Shown here: in pieces, positions 31,469 to 40,454 of the stretch | Layout of the letters: each line of letters opens with the position of its first letter | Position numbering within the stretch: position 1 is the first letter of the stretch | Made by a program: the position numbers and the translations under genes | Notes under the pieces: generated by a model | The model's input: only the letters and a program-made list of their open reading frames with translations | What the model was told of the DNA's origin: nothing | Databases searched by the model: none | Assembly: GCA_021298595.1 (NCBI GenBank) | Contig: JAJTHL010000026.1 | Span: 1-63,657 of the forward strand | Source of the DNA: Alphaproteobacteria bacterium | GTDB taxonomy: Bacteria; Pseudomonadota; Alphaproteobacteria; Caedimonadales; UBA1908 | Length of the DNA stretch: 63,657 nucleotides | Direction of reading: 5' to 3'

Positions 31469-33167
31469 GGTCTTGTATCAACGCAATAAAGGTTTCTTCA
31501 AGGCTGGGAAGCGGCGCTCCTTCTTGTCTGGCTTTTTGTTTAAGGTCGTCGGGCGTGCCAAGGGCAATCATGAGACCCCGATAAATAAGGCACGCGCGGT
31601 CACAGTATTCGGCTTCTTCAATAAAGTGGGTTGTGACCATCACTGTCACACCTTTTTGAACCATCCCGTTGATGTGCATCCAAAATTCCCGGCGCGTCAA
31701 TGGATCAACCCCAGACGTTGGCTCGTCCAAAAACAAAATGGAGGGCCTGTGCATGACGGAGCACGCCAGTGCTAGGCGCTGTTTATAACCCAGGGGCAGT
31801 GAGTCTGCTGGCTCATTCAAATACTGCCTAAGGTTAAAGGTCTCAATCATCGAGTCAATTTCACGGGTTTGCTCTTTGCCAGAAAGTCCGTAAATTCCTG
31901 AAAAAAATGAAAGGTTGTGGGAAACCGTCAAGTTTCCGTAAAGGGAGAACTTTTGGGCCATATACCCAATGCGGCGCTTGGCCAGTTGATCGGCTTGCCG
32001 AAGGTTATTCCCCAGCACTAGGGCTTTTCCTTGGGTGGGCGTTAACAGGCCGCAGAGCATTTTAAAGGTCGTGGATTTCCCAGCGCCATTTGGTCCCAAA
32101 AACCCAAAGATCTCGCCTTGCTTAATGCCAAAACTAATACCGCCCACGGCCTTGAAATCGCCAAACTCTTTAACAATATGTTCGACCTTAATGACCTCCC
32201 CTTCATGGCGCTCCATGGTATCCACAAGGGCTGCAAGCTCGGATTCGCGCTCGGTGATCCCCCCCAGCAAGTCAATAAACCCGTCTTCAAAGGTAGGTGT
32301 CACACTTTCCCACGTCATGGGAGCGTCGGTTGTTAAAAGGTCTGTTGTGGCCCCCTTCTTCAAAACAAGGCGCACGCCGTCCCCTTGAATCAGGCCGTCC
32401 ACGACATTCTCGTTTTTTAAAAAGTGAAGCAAAAGAGACCTTTTATCCTGAGAAGGGTGGACCGCTTGAAAAACACGCCCCTCAAGGCGCTTTGTCAGAG
32501 CCCCGGGCGTCCCCGTGAACAAAAGATCACCCTCATTCAAGACAAGCACGTCATCACAAAGGGCTGCCTCATCCAAATAGGCCGTGCTCCACACGACGGT
32601 TGTGCCGCCCCCTAAAAACTCTTTCACAAGGGCCCATAAATCCCGCCTGGAAATGGGGTCAACGCCCACACTAGGCTCGTCCAGAAGGAGTACTTTGGGT
32701 TCTTTGAGAAGGGTACACGCAAGCCCTAGTTTTTGTTTCATCCCGCCCGACAGTTTGCCGGCCAACCGGTCTTGAAAGGGGCCAAGTTTTGTAAAAGTCA
32801 AAAGTTTTTCAAAGACCGCCTGCATGTCCCGTCGCCGCACATCCTTAAGTTTGGCATAAAGGGTCAAGTTTTCAAGAACTGTCAAATCCTCGTAAAGACC
32901 AAATTTTTGAGGCATGTATCCCAAGTTTTGATGGATAAGAGGGGCGTCCAAGAGGGCGTTAAGACCGCCCACTGTGACGCCCCCTTCGGTGGGTTTCAAC
33001 AGCCCCGCCATGGTACGAAGAAGCGTTGTTTTACCGGCGCCGTCCGGGCCCACCACGCCTGTGATGCGCCCTGGATGAATGAGCGCCCTGATCTGATTGA
33101 GTGCTGGTTTTTCTTGCCCCTCAAACCGTTTGAGCAGCCCGTCAATGACAATGCCCTCAGTCGACAT
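31440..33167 (-). CDS. Double-cassette ATPase of the ABC efflux system (YbhF-like)
   Basis: A 575-residue protein with two full ABC domains. Domain 1: Walker A GPDGAGKTTLL, signature LSGGMKQKL, Walker B VLLLDEPSVGVDP. Domain 2: GPNGAGKSTTF, LPLGYKQRLAL, ILFLDEPTSGVDPLTRREFW. Both carry the GVDP form typical of ABC-2 exporters. It overlaps the membrane-fusion gene by one base (TAATG). It energises export through the two downstream permeases. Confidence 0.94.
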   Translation of the reverse strand: MSTEGIVIDGLLKRFEGQEKPALNQIRALIHPGRITGVVGPDGAGKTTLLRTMAGLLKPTEGGVTVGGLNALLDAPLIHQNLGYMPQKFGLYEDLTVLENLTLYAKLKDVRRRDMQAVFEKLLTFTKLGPFQDRLAGKLSGGMKQKLGLACTLLKEPKVLLLDEPSVGVDPISRRDLWALVKEFLGGGTTVVWSTAYLDEAALCDDVLVLNEGDLLFTGTPGALTKRLEGRVFQAVHPSQDKRSLLLHFLKNENVVDGLIQGDGVRLVLKKGATTDLLTTDAPMTWESVTPTFEDGFIDLLGGITERESELAALVDTMERHEGEVIKVEHIVKEFGDFKAVGGISFGIKQGEIFGFLGPNGAGKSTTFKMLCGLLTPTQGKALVLGNNLRQADQLAKRRIGYMAQKFSLYGNLTVSHNLSFFSGIYGLSGKEQTREIDSMIETFNLRQYLNEPADSLPLGYKQRLALACSVMHRPSILFLDEPTSGVDPLTRREFWMHINGMVQKGVTVMVTTHFIEEAEYCDRACLIYRGLMIALGTPDDLKQKARQEGAPLPSLEETFIALIQDHDSKNPLVH

Positions 33168-34006
33168 TAGGCAGCCACCTTTAATTGAACGGTAACGGGC
33201 ATGCCTTGGCGCAAGTATTCATCAGGGTTTGTCACAATCACGCGCACCCGGTACACAAGTTTTGTGCGAAGCTCGGGCGTCTCAACATTCTTGGGCGTGA
33301 ACTCTGCCACGGGTGAGATAAAGCCCACCTGGCCGTCATAGGGGCTTTGGGGACGCGCGTCCGTAAAAATCTGTGCTTTCATGCCTAAAGAAACGCGGCC
33401 TAAATCTTCTTCAGAAATATAGGCCCTTGCCCACATGGGCTCGTCCAAAGATAAGATATAAACAGTGTCCCCCGCATTCACAATGCTGCCAGCCTCGGTC
33501 ACACGACTTAAAATTTTGCCGCTGGCTGGTGCAAAAATCTCTGTATCTTTTAACTCTGTGAGCGTTGTTTCCAGTGCCGCTTCAGCGCTTTGTATCTCTG
33601 AAAAGGCTTCATCTGTTGCGGCTTGGGCATTTTCATAATCTTCTAAAGACGCAAATTTAGAAGAGAGAAGCTTTTTCTTACGCTCGCTGGTATGCATCGC
33701 ATTTCGGTAAGCCGTTTTCTTTTGAGCAAGATCTGCACGTGCAGAATCCACTTTGTTTTGATACGGCACTTTATCGAGAATCGCCACAGTTTGCCCTTCT
33801 GTAATGCGATCACCCTCCTCGAAATTCAACGTTTTAACGCGTCCGAACACGCGAAATCCCAGATTGACCTGCCTAATGTCCACATTTCCATAGAGCGTGA
33901 TATGAGGTTTTTTTTGTTCCTCTTTCTTTTCCCAAAAAAAGAAGGCACCCGCCCCTACCCCTACCAACAGAGTGAGAGACAATAGGATTACTCTAGATTT
34001 TTTCAC
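33167..34006 (-). CDS. HlyD-type membrane fusion protein of the ABC efflux system
   Basis: A periplasmic adaptor of about 279 residues with one N-terminal membrane helix (RVILLSLTLLVGVGAGAFFFW), a biotinyl-lipoyl half (GRVKTLNFEEGDRITEGQTVAILD), an alpha-helical hairpin at about 80-140 and the second lipoyl half (ILSRVTEAGSIVNAGDTVYIL), then a beta-barrel. I chose the GTG at 34006, ten bases after AAGGA, giving a normal KKSR-start; a TTG nine codons upstream is an alternative. It should couple the ABC-2 pump to an outer-membrane TolC-type channel, which is not encoded here. Confidence 0.9.
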   Translation of the reverse strand: MKKSRVILLSLTLLVGVGAGAFFFWEKKEEQKKPHITLYGNVDIRQVNLGFRVFGRVKTLNFEEGDRITEGQTVAILDKVPYQNKVDSARADLAQKKTAYRNAMHTSERKKKLLSSKFASLEDYENAQAATDEAFSEIQSAEAALETTLTELKDTEIFAPASGKILSRVTEAGSIVNAGDTVYILSLDEPMWARAYISEEDLGRVSLGMKAQIFTDARPQSPYDGQVGFISPVAEFTPKNVETPELRTKLVYRVRVIVTNPDEYLRQGMPVTVQLKVAA

Positions 34007-34400
34007 GCCTGATTTTTCCTTATTATGGGACAATCCTAGGTAATTTTGATATATTTCCGTAAAATTTTTCTAAAGATTACAAGAAAAATAGTTTGAGAGC
34101 ATGAAACCTCTCCAGCGTCGTGCACTCCAGAGATAGGGCACCTTCAGGAGTTTCCCTCTTTTGGTGGAAGGGGGAGATTTCGCGAATATAAATCAAAAAG
34201 GATCCCTCACACTGTGCACAACCATGATAAGAGCAATATAGTAATCGGTAACGACTTTTTTTGAAGTTTTCCAAAACACAAAAATACACAAAATTGACAA
34301 AAAATTAACATCCCATCCCTTAAAATTTAAGAATGAGACTAGTCATTTTATTTTTATTTAGAAAAAAAATCTCAAAGCTGTGAAACATGGGGGACAAGGC
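34007..34400. other. AT-rich intergenic region
   Basis: Divergent spacer between the efflux operon and the second acyltransferase locus. It contains TTGACA at about 34295 but no well-spaced -10, and the short palindrome GACTAGTC near 34337. A 70-codon frame on minus lacks a ribosome-binding site and was not called. Confidence 0.3.
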
Positions 34401-34655
34401 ATGTATTTTCTTGATCGCAAATTCAGGGAATTCTCTCAAGGTCAGCTCGAAGATGAAAAATTGCTTCATTTTCTTTCATGCCCCCATACAAACCGTTCTT
34501 CCTATACAAAATTATGCCCCGAATCACGATTTAAAAAATCCTTTATCATGAGAAGGCTAATGACCTGGCTGAACCAAGAGTTGTTTATGACGCTCTTGAA
34601 GAAAAATGAACGCACTTTTATGAGATTTTACAGTGACAGGGGTTTTGGGTTATGA
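34401..34655 (+). CDS. Small ORF translationally coupled to the second acyltransferase, unknown
   Basis: An 84-residue basic frame with no recognised domain and no signal peptide (starts MYFLDRKFREFSQGQ; central CPHTNRSSYTKLCP). I chose the ATG at 34401 because GGGGGA stands nine bases upstream. Its stop overlaps the acyltransferase start by four bases (ATGA), the best evidence that it is a real gene. It could be a regulator or leader controlling translation of the next gene; nothing in the sequence decides this. Confidence 0.45.
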   Translation: MYFLDRKFREFSQGQLEDEKLLHFLSCPHTNRSSYTKLCPESRFKKSFIMRRLMTWLNQELFMTLLKKNERTFMRFYSDRGFGL

Positions 34656-35404
34656 ACAATAATCTTAATTACGAGAGAGAAAGACGCCTTTATGCTGATG
34701 CAGGTTATACCGAGCATTTCTTTGAGCGTCGAGATTCCTTTTTTAAAACGGTCCAAGCAACCACAGACAAAGAAAAAGAAATTTTCTACCACGTTCGTCA
34801 AGATGCTTTTGCAAAAGACCTCCATATCCTGCACGATTCCCTTGAAGAAGATAAGCCCTATATTAAAGATAGCTACGACGATACCGCCATCCATTTCCTG
34901 ACCTACTTTTTGCCCCTCAATCTTGTCATTGGCGGCATGAGATTTGTGCGCCCTATTCATTACCGTGGGCATGAGCACTTTCCTAGCACAGAAAAATCTC
35001 CAAGCCTTGCCCAACTTGTGGCTGAAATAAATCCAGCGTCATGTCTTGAAATATCGAGATTCATGCTCTCCCAAAGCGCGGTGATCGCCATGGATGATTT
35101 TTTCAAAAAAAAACCCTCATACATGGCACCGGCCAGCCATCCACCGCAACTTCTTTATCTCATTCAAAGCCTGTTCGATGTTTGCTATGAGAGTCAAACT
35201 TCCTACGTCATCGGAAGTTTTGATATGTATCTTATCCGCATCCTGAAATTGGTTGTGGGGCTTGACATCACCCTCATCGGAGAAGCTGTTTACGAAGAGA
35301 CAACCCTCCATCCCTTTTGCATAGATGTGGCGCGTAACATTGACGTTGTTCGACAAAAAAATCCGCGGGTTTTTCAATTCCTCACCAATAATCGTTTTTC
35401 TTAA
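34652..35404 (+). CDS. LuxI/FeeM-like N-acyltransferase, second copy
   Basis: A 250-residue paralogue of the protein at 152-892. The same landmarks are present: R49 in YHVRQDAFAKDL, acidic cluster D73-D77 in KDSYDDTA, R97 in IGGMRFVRP, and E133-I-S-R136-F. The substrate-side C-terminal half (YVIGSFDMYLIRILKLVVGLDITLIGE) also parallels the first copy. Identity to that copy is low, so the two probably differ in acyl or acceptor choice. It is coupled to the small ORF before it, and lies upstream of proBA but with its own spacing and a separate proBA promoter. No ThiF-like partner is here. Confidence 0.72.
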   Translation: MNNNLNYERERRLYADAGYTEHFFERRDSFFKTVQATTDKEKEIFYHVRQDAFAKDLHILHDSLEEDKPYIKDSYDDTAIHFLTYFLPLNLVIGGMRFVRPIHYRGHEHFPSTEKSPSLAQLVAEINPASCLEISRFMLSQSAVIAMDDFFKKKPSYMAPASHPPQLLYLIQSLFDVCYESQTSYVIGSFDMYLIRILKLVVGLDITLIGEAVYEETTLHPFCIDVARNIDVVRQKNPRVFQFLTNNRFS

Positions 35405-35434
35405 GACTAAATGCGCCCATTGCGTTAAAGCTGC

Positions 35435-35462
35435 TTGACAAAACGGACCGTTCACCTAAATA
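35435..35462 (+). promoter_or_regulatory. proBA promoter
   Basis: TTGACA at 35435-35440, a 16-base spacer and TAAATA at 35457-35462, 30 bases before the proB ATG. The position also shows that the upstream extension of the proB frame is not coding. Confidence 0.6.
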
Positions 35463-35491
35463 AATACCATCTGTTTATTGTGATCATACCC

Positions 35492-36562
35492 ATGAAAATT
35501 GTTGTCAAAATTGGCACTCAAAGTATTCTTTCTAACGAAGGCACTCCTCTTATAAAGACGCTTGAAACGCTCGTCCAACAGCTGGCAACCCTTGTCAAAG
35601 AAAACCACCAGATTATACTTGTCAGCTCTGGGGCTGTGGGATTCGGGCGCGGTCTTGCGCGGCAAACCATGGGAAAGGAATACGGGATCAAGCTTGCAGA
35701 AAAACAAGTCCTTGCTTCCTTGGGCCAACATGAATTAATTCATTTATACGCCGAACTTTTTAAGAATTATCAGCTTTTGACGTCACAGCTTCTATTAACA
35801 AAGCAAGATTTTTACACAAGAAAACACTACCTTAATATTGCCCGGGTCCTTGAAGAAGTCTTAAAACAAAAAGCCGTTATGCCCATTGTGAACGAGAATG
35901 ACTCGGTCGCCGTAGAAGAGCTTATGTTCACAGACAATGATGAACTCGCAGGCCTCATCGCCGCGCAAACGGATGCGGACCGATTAATTATTTTAAGCAA
36001 CGTAGAAGGTGTGTATGACGCAAACCCCCAAGACCCTGGGGCAAAACTCATTCCTCTCATTAATCCCGAAGAAGGATGGCCCAACATTGGCACAAGTAAA
36101 AGCACCCATGGACGAGGTGGTATGATCAGCAAGCTTTCCACGGCAAAAAAAATGTCGCGTCTTGGCATTACAACCCAGATTGCGTGTTTACATCATGCAG
36201 ACACTCTCTTGCGCCTTGTGTCGGGTGAACGCCTTGGGACCACAATTCTTGCCCACAAAAAGACCTCAAATATCAAAAAGTGGATCGCCTATTCCCAGGA
36301 CCGAAAAGGTGGAAAAATCGTGATCAATCAGTGCCTTTATGACGCTTTTCAAGACAACAAAAGAATTTTAAGCATCCTGCCCATAGGGATTGAATCCTTT
36401 GCGGGGCACTTTGAAAAGGGTGATATTGTGGATGTGATGGGCCCCCAAGGCCAGCGGGTTGGGGTCGGCCTTGCCCGCTATGATACCCTTAAGCTTCAAG
36501 AGTATCTTGGCGCGCAGAAAAAACCTGCGTTCATTCACTATGATCACTTACATATTTTTTGA
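35492..36562 (+). CDS. proB: ProB, glutamate 5-kinase
   Basis: A 356-residue kinase performing the first step of proline synthesis. N-terminal amino-acid kinase domain (KIVVKIGTQSILS, ILVSSGAVGFGRG, VNENDSVAVEELMFTDNDELAGLIA, GRGGMISKLSTAKKM) followed by a C-terminal PUA domain (about residue 270 onward). The ATG at 35492 is chosen because the family starts at this lysine-rich beta strand and the promoter lies just before it. No strong Shine-Dalgarno is visible. proA follows after 12 bases. Confidence 0.96.
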   Translation: MKIVVKIGTQSILSNEGTPLIKTLETLVQQLATLVKENHQIILVSSGAVGFGRGLARQTMGKEYGIKLAEKQVLASLGQHELIHLYAELFKNYQLLTSQLLLTKQDFYTRKHYLNIARVLEEVLKQKAVMPIVNENDSVAVEELMFTDNDELAGLIAAQTDADRLIILSNVEGVYDANPQDPGAKLIPLINPEEGWPNIGTSKSTHGRGGMISKLSTAKKMSRLGITTQIACLHHADTLLRLVSGERLGTTILAHKKTSNIKKWIAYSQDRKGGKIVINQCLYDAFQDNKRILSILPIGIESFAGHFEKGDIVDVMGPQGQRVGVGLARYDTLKLQEYLGAQKKPAFIHYDHLHIF

Positions 36563-36574
36563 AGGAAAACTTTT

Positions 36575-37822
36575 ATGACCATCATGAGTGAGCTGATAAA
36601 CGCCAAAAAAGCCGCCCCTGCCCTTGCATGCTTGTCGGACGTGACCCGCAACCATGTGCTAGAAGATGTGGCACGTTTGCTTGTGGAAAAGACGCCTGAT
36701 GTGATTGAGGCAAATCAAAAAGATTTGGCCCAAATGCCCAAAAATGACCCTATGTATGACCGGCTTCTTTTGACCCCTGAGAGACTGCAAGGGATGGCCG
36801 TTGAGGCACGCACCGTTGCAGGCCTGCCCTCCCCCCTTGGCCAAACGCTTTTTCAAACTACGCGTCCTAACGGCCTTGAGATAACGCGTGTAAGCGTCCC
36901 TCTCGGCGTTGTAGGAATGATCTATGAAGCACGTCCGAATGTCACCGTGGATGTTTTTTCCCTCTGTTTTAAAAGTGGAAACGTCGCCGTCCTCAAAGGT
37001 GGAAAGGAAGCGGATCACACCAATAAGGCGCTTATGCGGTTAATTCACGATACCCTTGACCATCACAAATTGCCCAAAAGTGCGGCAACGCTTTTGCCCG
37101 CAACAAGACAGGCAACCGGTGAGCTTTTACAAGCCGTCGGCCTTGTGGATGTCTGCATCCCCCGCGGCAGTAAGTCCCTCATTGATTTTGTGCGCACAAC
37201 CGCAAGGGTGCCGATTATCGAAACGGGCGCAGGTGTAGTTCATACTTATATTGATGAAAGCGCAGACCTTGTCATGGCCAAAGACATCCTCACCAATGCC
37301 AAGACAAGACGCACCAGTGTCTGTAATGCCCTCGATTGCCTTCTGGTACACAAGAGCCATTTACAAAACATTATTTTTTTAACCAAGGACCTTGCGAGGC
37401 AAAACGTTGAACTCTTTGCCGACGATCGTGCGTACGGTGCTCTTGCAGGCTCTTATCCCGCACACTTGTGCCACAAGGCAACCAGCGAAGATTTTGGTCG
37501 TGAATTTCTGTCCCCCAAACTCGCGATTAAAATCGTTGATCATCTGGGTGAAGCCCTCTCACACATGACGCAGTTTAGCTCAGGTCACAGCGAAGCCATC
37601 GTGACCCAAGATAACAAGGCGGCCGAGCGGTTTTTGCGTGAAATTGACGCGGCCGCTCTTTATGTTAATGCTTCCACCGCCTTCACGGACGGCGCGCAGT
37701 TTGGTCTTGGTGCTGAGATCGGCATCAGCACCCAAAAGCTTCATGCCCGAGGACCCATGGGTCTTGAGGCCCTTACAAGTTATAAATGGTGTGTGCGCGG
37801 TACCGGACAAACAAGAGCTTAG
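36575..37822 (+). CDS. proA: ProA, gamma-glutamyl phosphate reductase
   Basis: A 415-residue NADPH-dependent dehydrogenase that converts glutamyl phosphate to glutamate semialdehyde. Motifs: VPLGVVGMIYEARPNVTVDV, LKGGKEADHTN, IPRGSKSLI, catalytic-cysteine region NAKTRRTSVCNALDCLLVH, and the C-terminal GLGAEIGISTQKLHARGPMGLEALTSYKW. AAGGAAA precedes the ATG. Forms the proBA operon; proC is not in the window. Retained proline synthesis is unusual for strongly reduced endosymbionts and may also serve osmoprotection. Confidence 0.97.
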   Translation: MTIMSELINAKKAAPALACLSDVTRNHVLEDVARLLVEKTPDVIEANQKDLAQMPKNDPMYDRLLLTPERLQGMAVEARTVAGLPSPLGQTLFQTTRPNGLEITRVSVPLGVVGMIYEARPNVTVDVFSLCFKSGNVAVLKGGKEADHTNKALMRLIHDTLDHHKLPKSAATLLPATRQATGELLQAVGLVDVCIPRGSKSLIDFVRTTARVPIIETGAGVVHTYIDESADLVMAKDILTNAKTRRTSVCNALDCLLVHKSHLQNIIFLTKDLARQNVELFADDRAYGALAGSYPAHLCHKATSEDFGREFLSPKLAIKIVDHLGEALSHMTQFSSGHSEAIVTQDNKAAERFLREIDAAALYVNASTAFTDGAQFGLGAEIGISTQKLHARGPMGLEALTSYKWCVRGTGQTRA

Positions 37823-37890
37823 TCGCGGTGATACGCTTGTAACGCCCTCAAAAAAAGCTGTTTCCCTTCTGCTTTAGTTCATTAGATTAT

Positions 37891-37914
37891 GCCCCCAGAC
37901 AAGATTTGGGGGGC
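37891..37914 (+). terminator. proBA terminator
   Basis: GCCCCC pairs with GGGGGC across a 12-base loop, followed by CTTGTTTTGTT. Confidence 0.65.
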
Positions 37915-38086
37915 CTTGTTTTGTTCCCCCACAACAAAGGGTCATAAAGCACCATACAAGGGTGGGCTACACCGATCGCGGACATCGGATTTCTTAACAG
38001 CGTTGGCGCTAGGGTACGGGGGCGAACCAATCTTTTGTTTTGTTCCCACCCCCATGTAGTGCCCTTGAACAGTAAGCTGATCCCTG

Positions 38087-38159
38087 GGTACCCCAAGCTT
38101 GTCAAGGTGACGGACAGATTGAGATCATCTGCACACAACCCTTGGAGCAAGCTTCTACC
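38087..38159. other. Long imperfect hairpin, possible small RNA
   Basis: Nested pairs GGTA/TACC, AAGCTTG/CAAGCTT, CAAGG/CCTTG and CAGAT/ATCTG build a rod of about 21 base pairs in 73 bases, ending 14 bases after the stop of the minus-strand membrane gene. No U-run follows on either strand, so it is not a plain terminator. No known RNA family core was recognised. Confidence 0.4.
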
Positions 38160-38173
38160 GCATTTTAGATATC

Positions 38174-39094
38174 CTAAGCCATTGAATCCGCTTGCGAGGT
38201 CACGTCTTTGGGGACCGCCCACACGTCATAAAGCCCTTGATAATAATGTGCCCCTGCGACCACCCATGTTCCGTGCACTAAAACCAAAGCAAAAATAAAT
38301 AGATGAATCACGTACGATATGGCGGGGATACCCATGTGGGGCAATTGCTGGTCAAGGGGTACTCCTTGTTGAAGCAAAAGGCTTAAAGACGCGCCTACTC
38401 CCATACTGACCAACAAGGCAAACACCCCCAAAACCAAAACAGGGATCATAACCCGCATCATAAAGAAAAGCCCCAAAAGTCGCCAAACTTTTCCTTTTGT
38501 GATTTTATACGCTGTTTCAATATCAAAACCGCGCTCTGAGGTTACGTGGGTCGATAAAAAAAGGGTGCGAAGGGCCACAAAATAGCATGGGACTAAAATC
38601 AAAAGAAAGGATCCCAAAAAAAACAAAACTGCAAGACCGTTCAGCTCAGGGTTAGAGGCGACAAACGCATCAAGGGAAGGTTGTGCAAAGGCATATCCCA
38701 ACGCGCTGCCAGCAACCATTAAAATGAGGAATCCTGGAATCATTGCTAAATAAGCCAAAACAGCTTGTACAATGTCTGCGACGATGGAAAGCCAGAAATA
38801 GCCCCGCACCAAAGGCCCCGCGCTATTTACCTTCGTTTCGCCAAGGGTCACATGACGCACCAGGCGCGCGTTAAACCCGCCCCACAAAAAGAGGCCAAGG
38901 ATACCTGTCAAAATTCCCCAAGTGGGATTTATATAAGCGCACACCAGTGCAGAAGCAACAAAAAACAACCCCAAAACCAAGATCAGCCTTAGATAATAGC
39001 TCGTTGGTGCAAAAAGGAATTTAAGCCCGACCCCAACACTTGCCCACACACGGGGAGGTGCTGGATGCCCTTTTGTGATTACGCCATCACCCAT
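38174..39094 (-). CDS. Polytopic membrane protein, unknown
   Basis: A 306-residue inner-membrane protein with about six hydrophobic segments (for example LRLILVLGLFFVASALVCAY, GILTGILGLFLWGGF, LAVLFFLGSFLLILVPCYFVAL, YVIHLFIFALVLVHGTWVVAGAHYY). The ATG at 39094 is used because GGAGG lies five bases before it; four upstream codons include that ribosome site. It shares size, topology and the C-terminal '...G.HYYQGLYD' or 'FYRHVVAG' style ending with the next gene (39292-40155), suggesting an old duplication. No function can be assigned. Confidence 0.7.
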   Translation of the reverse strand: MGDGVITKGHPAPPRVWASVGVGLKFLFAPTSYYLRLILVLGLFFVASALVCAYINPTWGILTGILGLFLWGGFNARLVRHVTLGETKVNSAGPLVRGYFWLSIVADIVQAVLAYLAMIPGFLILMVAGSALGYAFAQPSLDAFVASNPELNGLAVLFFLGSFLLILVPCYFVALRTLFLSTHVTSERGFDIETAYKITKGKVWRLLGLFFMMRVMIPVLVLGVFALLVSMGVGASLSLLLQQGVPLDQQLPHMGIPAISYVIHLFIFALVLVHGTWVVAGAHYYQGLYDVWAVPKDVTSQADSMA

Positions 39095-39291
39095 TTTATC
39101 CTCCAAGAATAGAAATCTCCTAATTATTATACCTCATTAAATATTTAACATTCATTACAATCAGAGAAACTAATAATTACAGTGATTTTTAGTTTATCAA
39201 TAAAAAGCTACTAAAAAATAAATTTGGGCAAGAAGTATGTTTTCAAGAAGCGTCACAAGCCCCTCCTGAAAAGGGCTTGCTTGACAAAGGG

Positions 39292-40155
39292 CTATACTGA
39301 GGCGGGCGTTTCTTCTGGCAACGTGGCCCCTGCCACCACGTGACGATAGAAGAAAATGAAACCAGCCCACATCACCGCGTAAAATGCGTAGGCGAGAAAG
39401 TGAAAAACTGTCCTGACAAAAATTTCGAGGGCGCTGTGTGACGTCAAAACTGACCCAATGGCAGGCGTGTTAAACAAAGAGCGCTCAACCATATCCACAC
39501 CAGCCCCGGGCAGGCACACGGCAATCAAAAGGATAAAAAGCGGAAGTGTTTTCCCTTTCATGGCTTTAAAAATCATCCTAAACGCCATGGGATGACCGTG
39601 TGCCACGTGGATGTCCATCAGCATCAGTCTAACAAAAACATGCATACAGCCAAATGCAAGTAACGCTAATAAGCTCACAACTGCCCAAAATAAGGAATTT
39701 ACAATTAAGTCAGGACGTAATTCAACCGTCATAACAACCGGAAACGAGAGAGCAAAAAGCACAACCGCCAGAACGCTATAGATAAAGAGATCTGTCAAGA
39801 TGACCCGCCACAGGGTTTTATCTCCGTAGTAACTGAAAAGATTTGACGCTGCCTGGCCCTTGCTCATCAAACGCACAACCACCATCAAAAAAGGATAGAA
39901 GGCAAGAATGCCCACAAGACTTTGTGCCAATAAAGGAGGTTCATCTGTACCAGCATATAAGTCTTCATAAAGAGGCATCGGAAGATAGTGTCGCCATAGC
40001 TCGATGCCTAGCAAAAACACAAAAAGATGCCCAAGCGCTTTTAAAAACACTGCAGGGGGTCGCGAAAAAACTGCGTATCCCTCTTCAATACTGCGCCCCA
40101 CTAGTTGCCATTTAGTGGGCATTGGGTCATCCAACACCACGGGAAACTGCGCCAT
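39292..40155 (-). CDS. Polytopic membrane protein, unknown (likely paralogue of the previous)
   Basis: A 287-residue protein with six likely membrane helices (ALGHLFVFLLGIELW, LVGILAFYPFLMVVVRLM, LFIYSVLAVVLFALSFPVVM, FWAVVSLLALLAFGCMHVFV, LPLFILLIAVCLPGAG, FHFLAYAFYAVMWAGFIFFY). Cytosolic N-terminus DDPMPTKWQLVGRSIEEGYAVF. The same strand and similar build as its neighbour suggest a related role, for example in envelope transport, but nothing catalytic is visible. A short CAAGCCC/GGGCTTG hairpin lies just downstream. Confidence 0.7.
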   Translation of the reverse strand: MAQFPVVLDDPMPTKWQLVGRSIEEGYAVFSRPPAVFLKALGHLFVFLLGIELWRHYLPMPLYEDLYAGTDEPPLLAQSLVGILAFYPFLMVVVRLMSKGQAASNLFSYYGDKTLWRVILTDLFIYSVLAVVLFALSFPVVMTVELRPDLIVNSLFWAVVSLLALLAFGCMHVFVRLMLMDIHVAHGHPMAFRMIFKAMKGKTLPLFILLIAVCLPGAGVDMVERSLFNTPAIGSVLTSHSALEIFVRTVFHFLAYAFYAVMWAGFIFFYRHVVAGATLPEETPASV

Positions 40156-40454
40156 ACTCTTTATCCCTACATGAAATTAAACACGCGGTAGTAGAACGCA
40201 ATCGACTCTTAAAGACAAGATTTTTTTGTGACAACGAGCATTATCTATCATCCTACAGATAATTTCTGTCTCTCCAACTTTTCTTGTACCGTAGAGCGAA
40301 AAATTTAAAGCGGAACAAGCATAGATATAACCACAAGAAGAATTGTCGTTCACCAAAAAAACCATTCCTTCCTGAAAATAAGATTCCTTGTTTTATACTG
40401 TCCACTATTCTTACTAAGGAGGATATTACTAGCCCCATACGTCAACTTTCCTTT
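40156..40454. other. AT-rich intergenic region
   Basis: Only short frames on both strands, none with a ribosome site and plausible composition. A strong AAGGAGGA at about 40420 on plus is not followed by an ATG or GTG within reach, so it may be a relic. Confidence 0.3.

Larger units (their letters stand above)
37823..38173. other. Structured GC-rich intergenic region
   Basis: No credible gene. The stretch holds the proA terminator and a dense series of inverted repeats, including GGGGGcGAAC/GTTCccaCCCCC at 38018-38053, CCGAT/ATCGG at 37972-37988, and the long hairpin at 38087-38159. TTGTTTTGTTCCC occurs twice about 120 bases apart. It could encode an RNA; it does not match tmRNA, RNase P or SRP cores. 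Confidence 0.4.

Noticed and set aside
34077-34289. 70-codon minus frame
   Set aside because: TTG start without ribosome site; composition not distinct from spacer.
37880-38160. Two-piece tmRNA or RNase P RNA in the structured spacer
   Set aside because: No T-arm GGTTCGAnTCC, no alanine-type acceptor, no convincing tag ending in ALAA/VAA, and no RNase P GAGGAAAGTCC core.
37887-38222. 111-codon minus frame covering the structured spacer
   Set aside because: No ribosome site, overlaps the C-terminus of the membrane gene, and its composition follows the hairpins.
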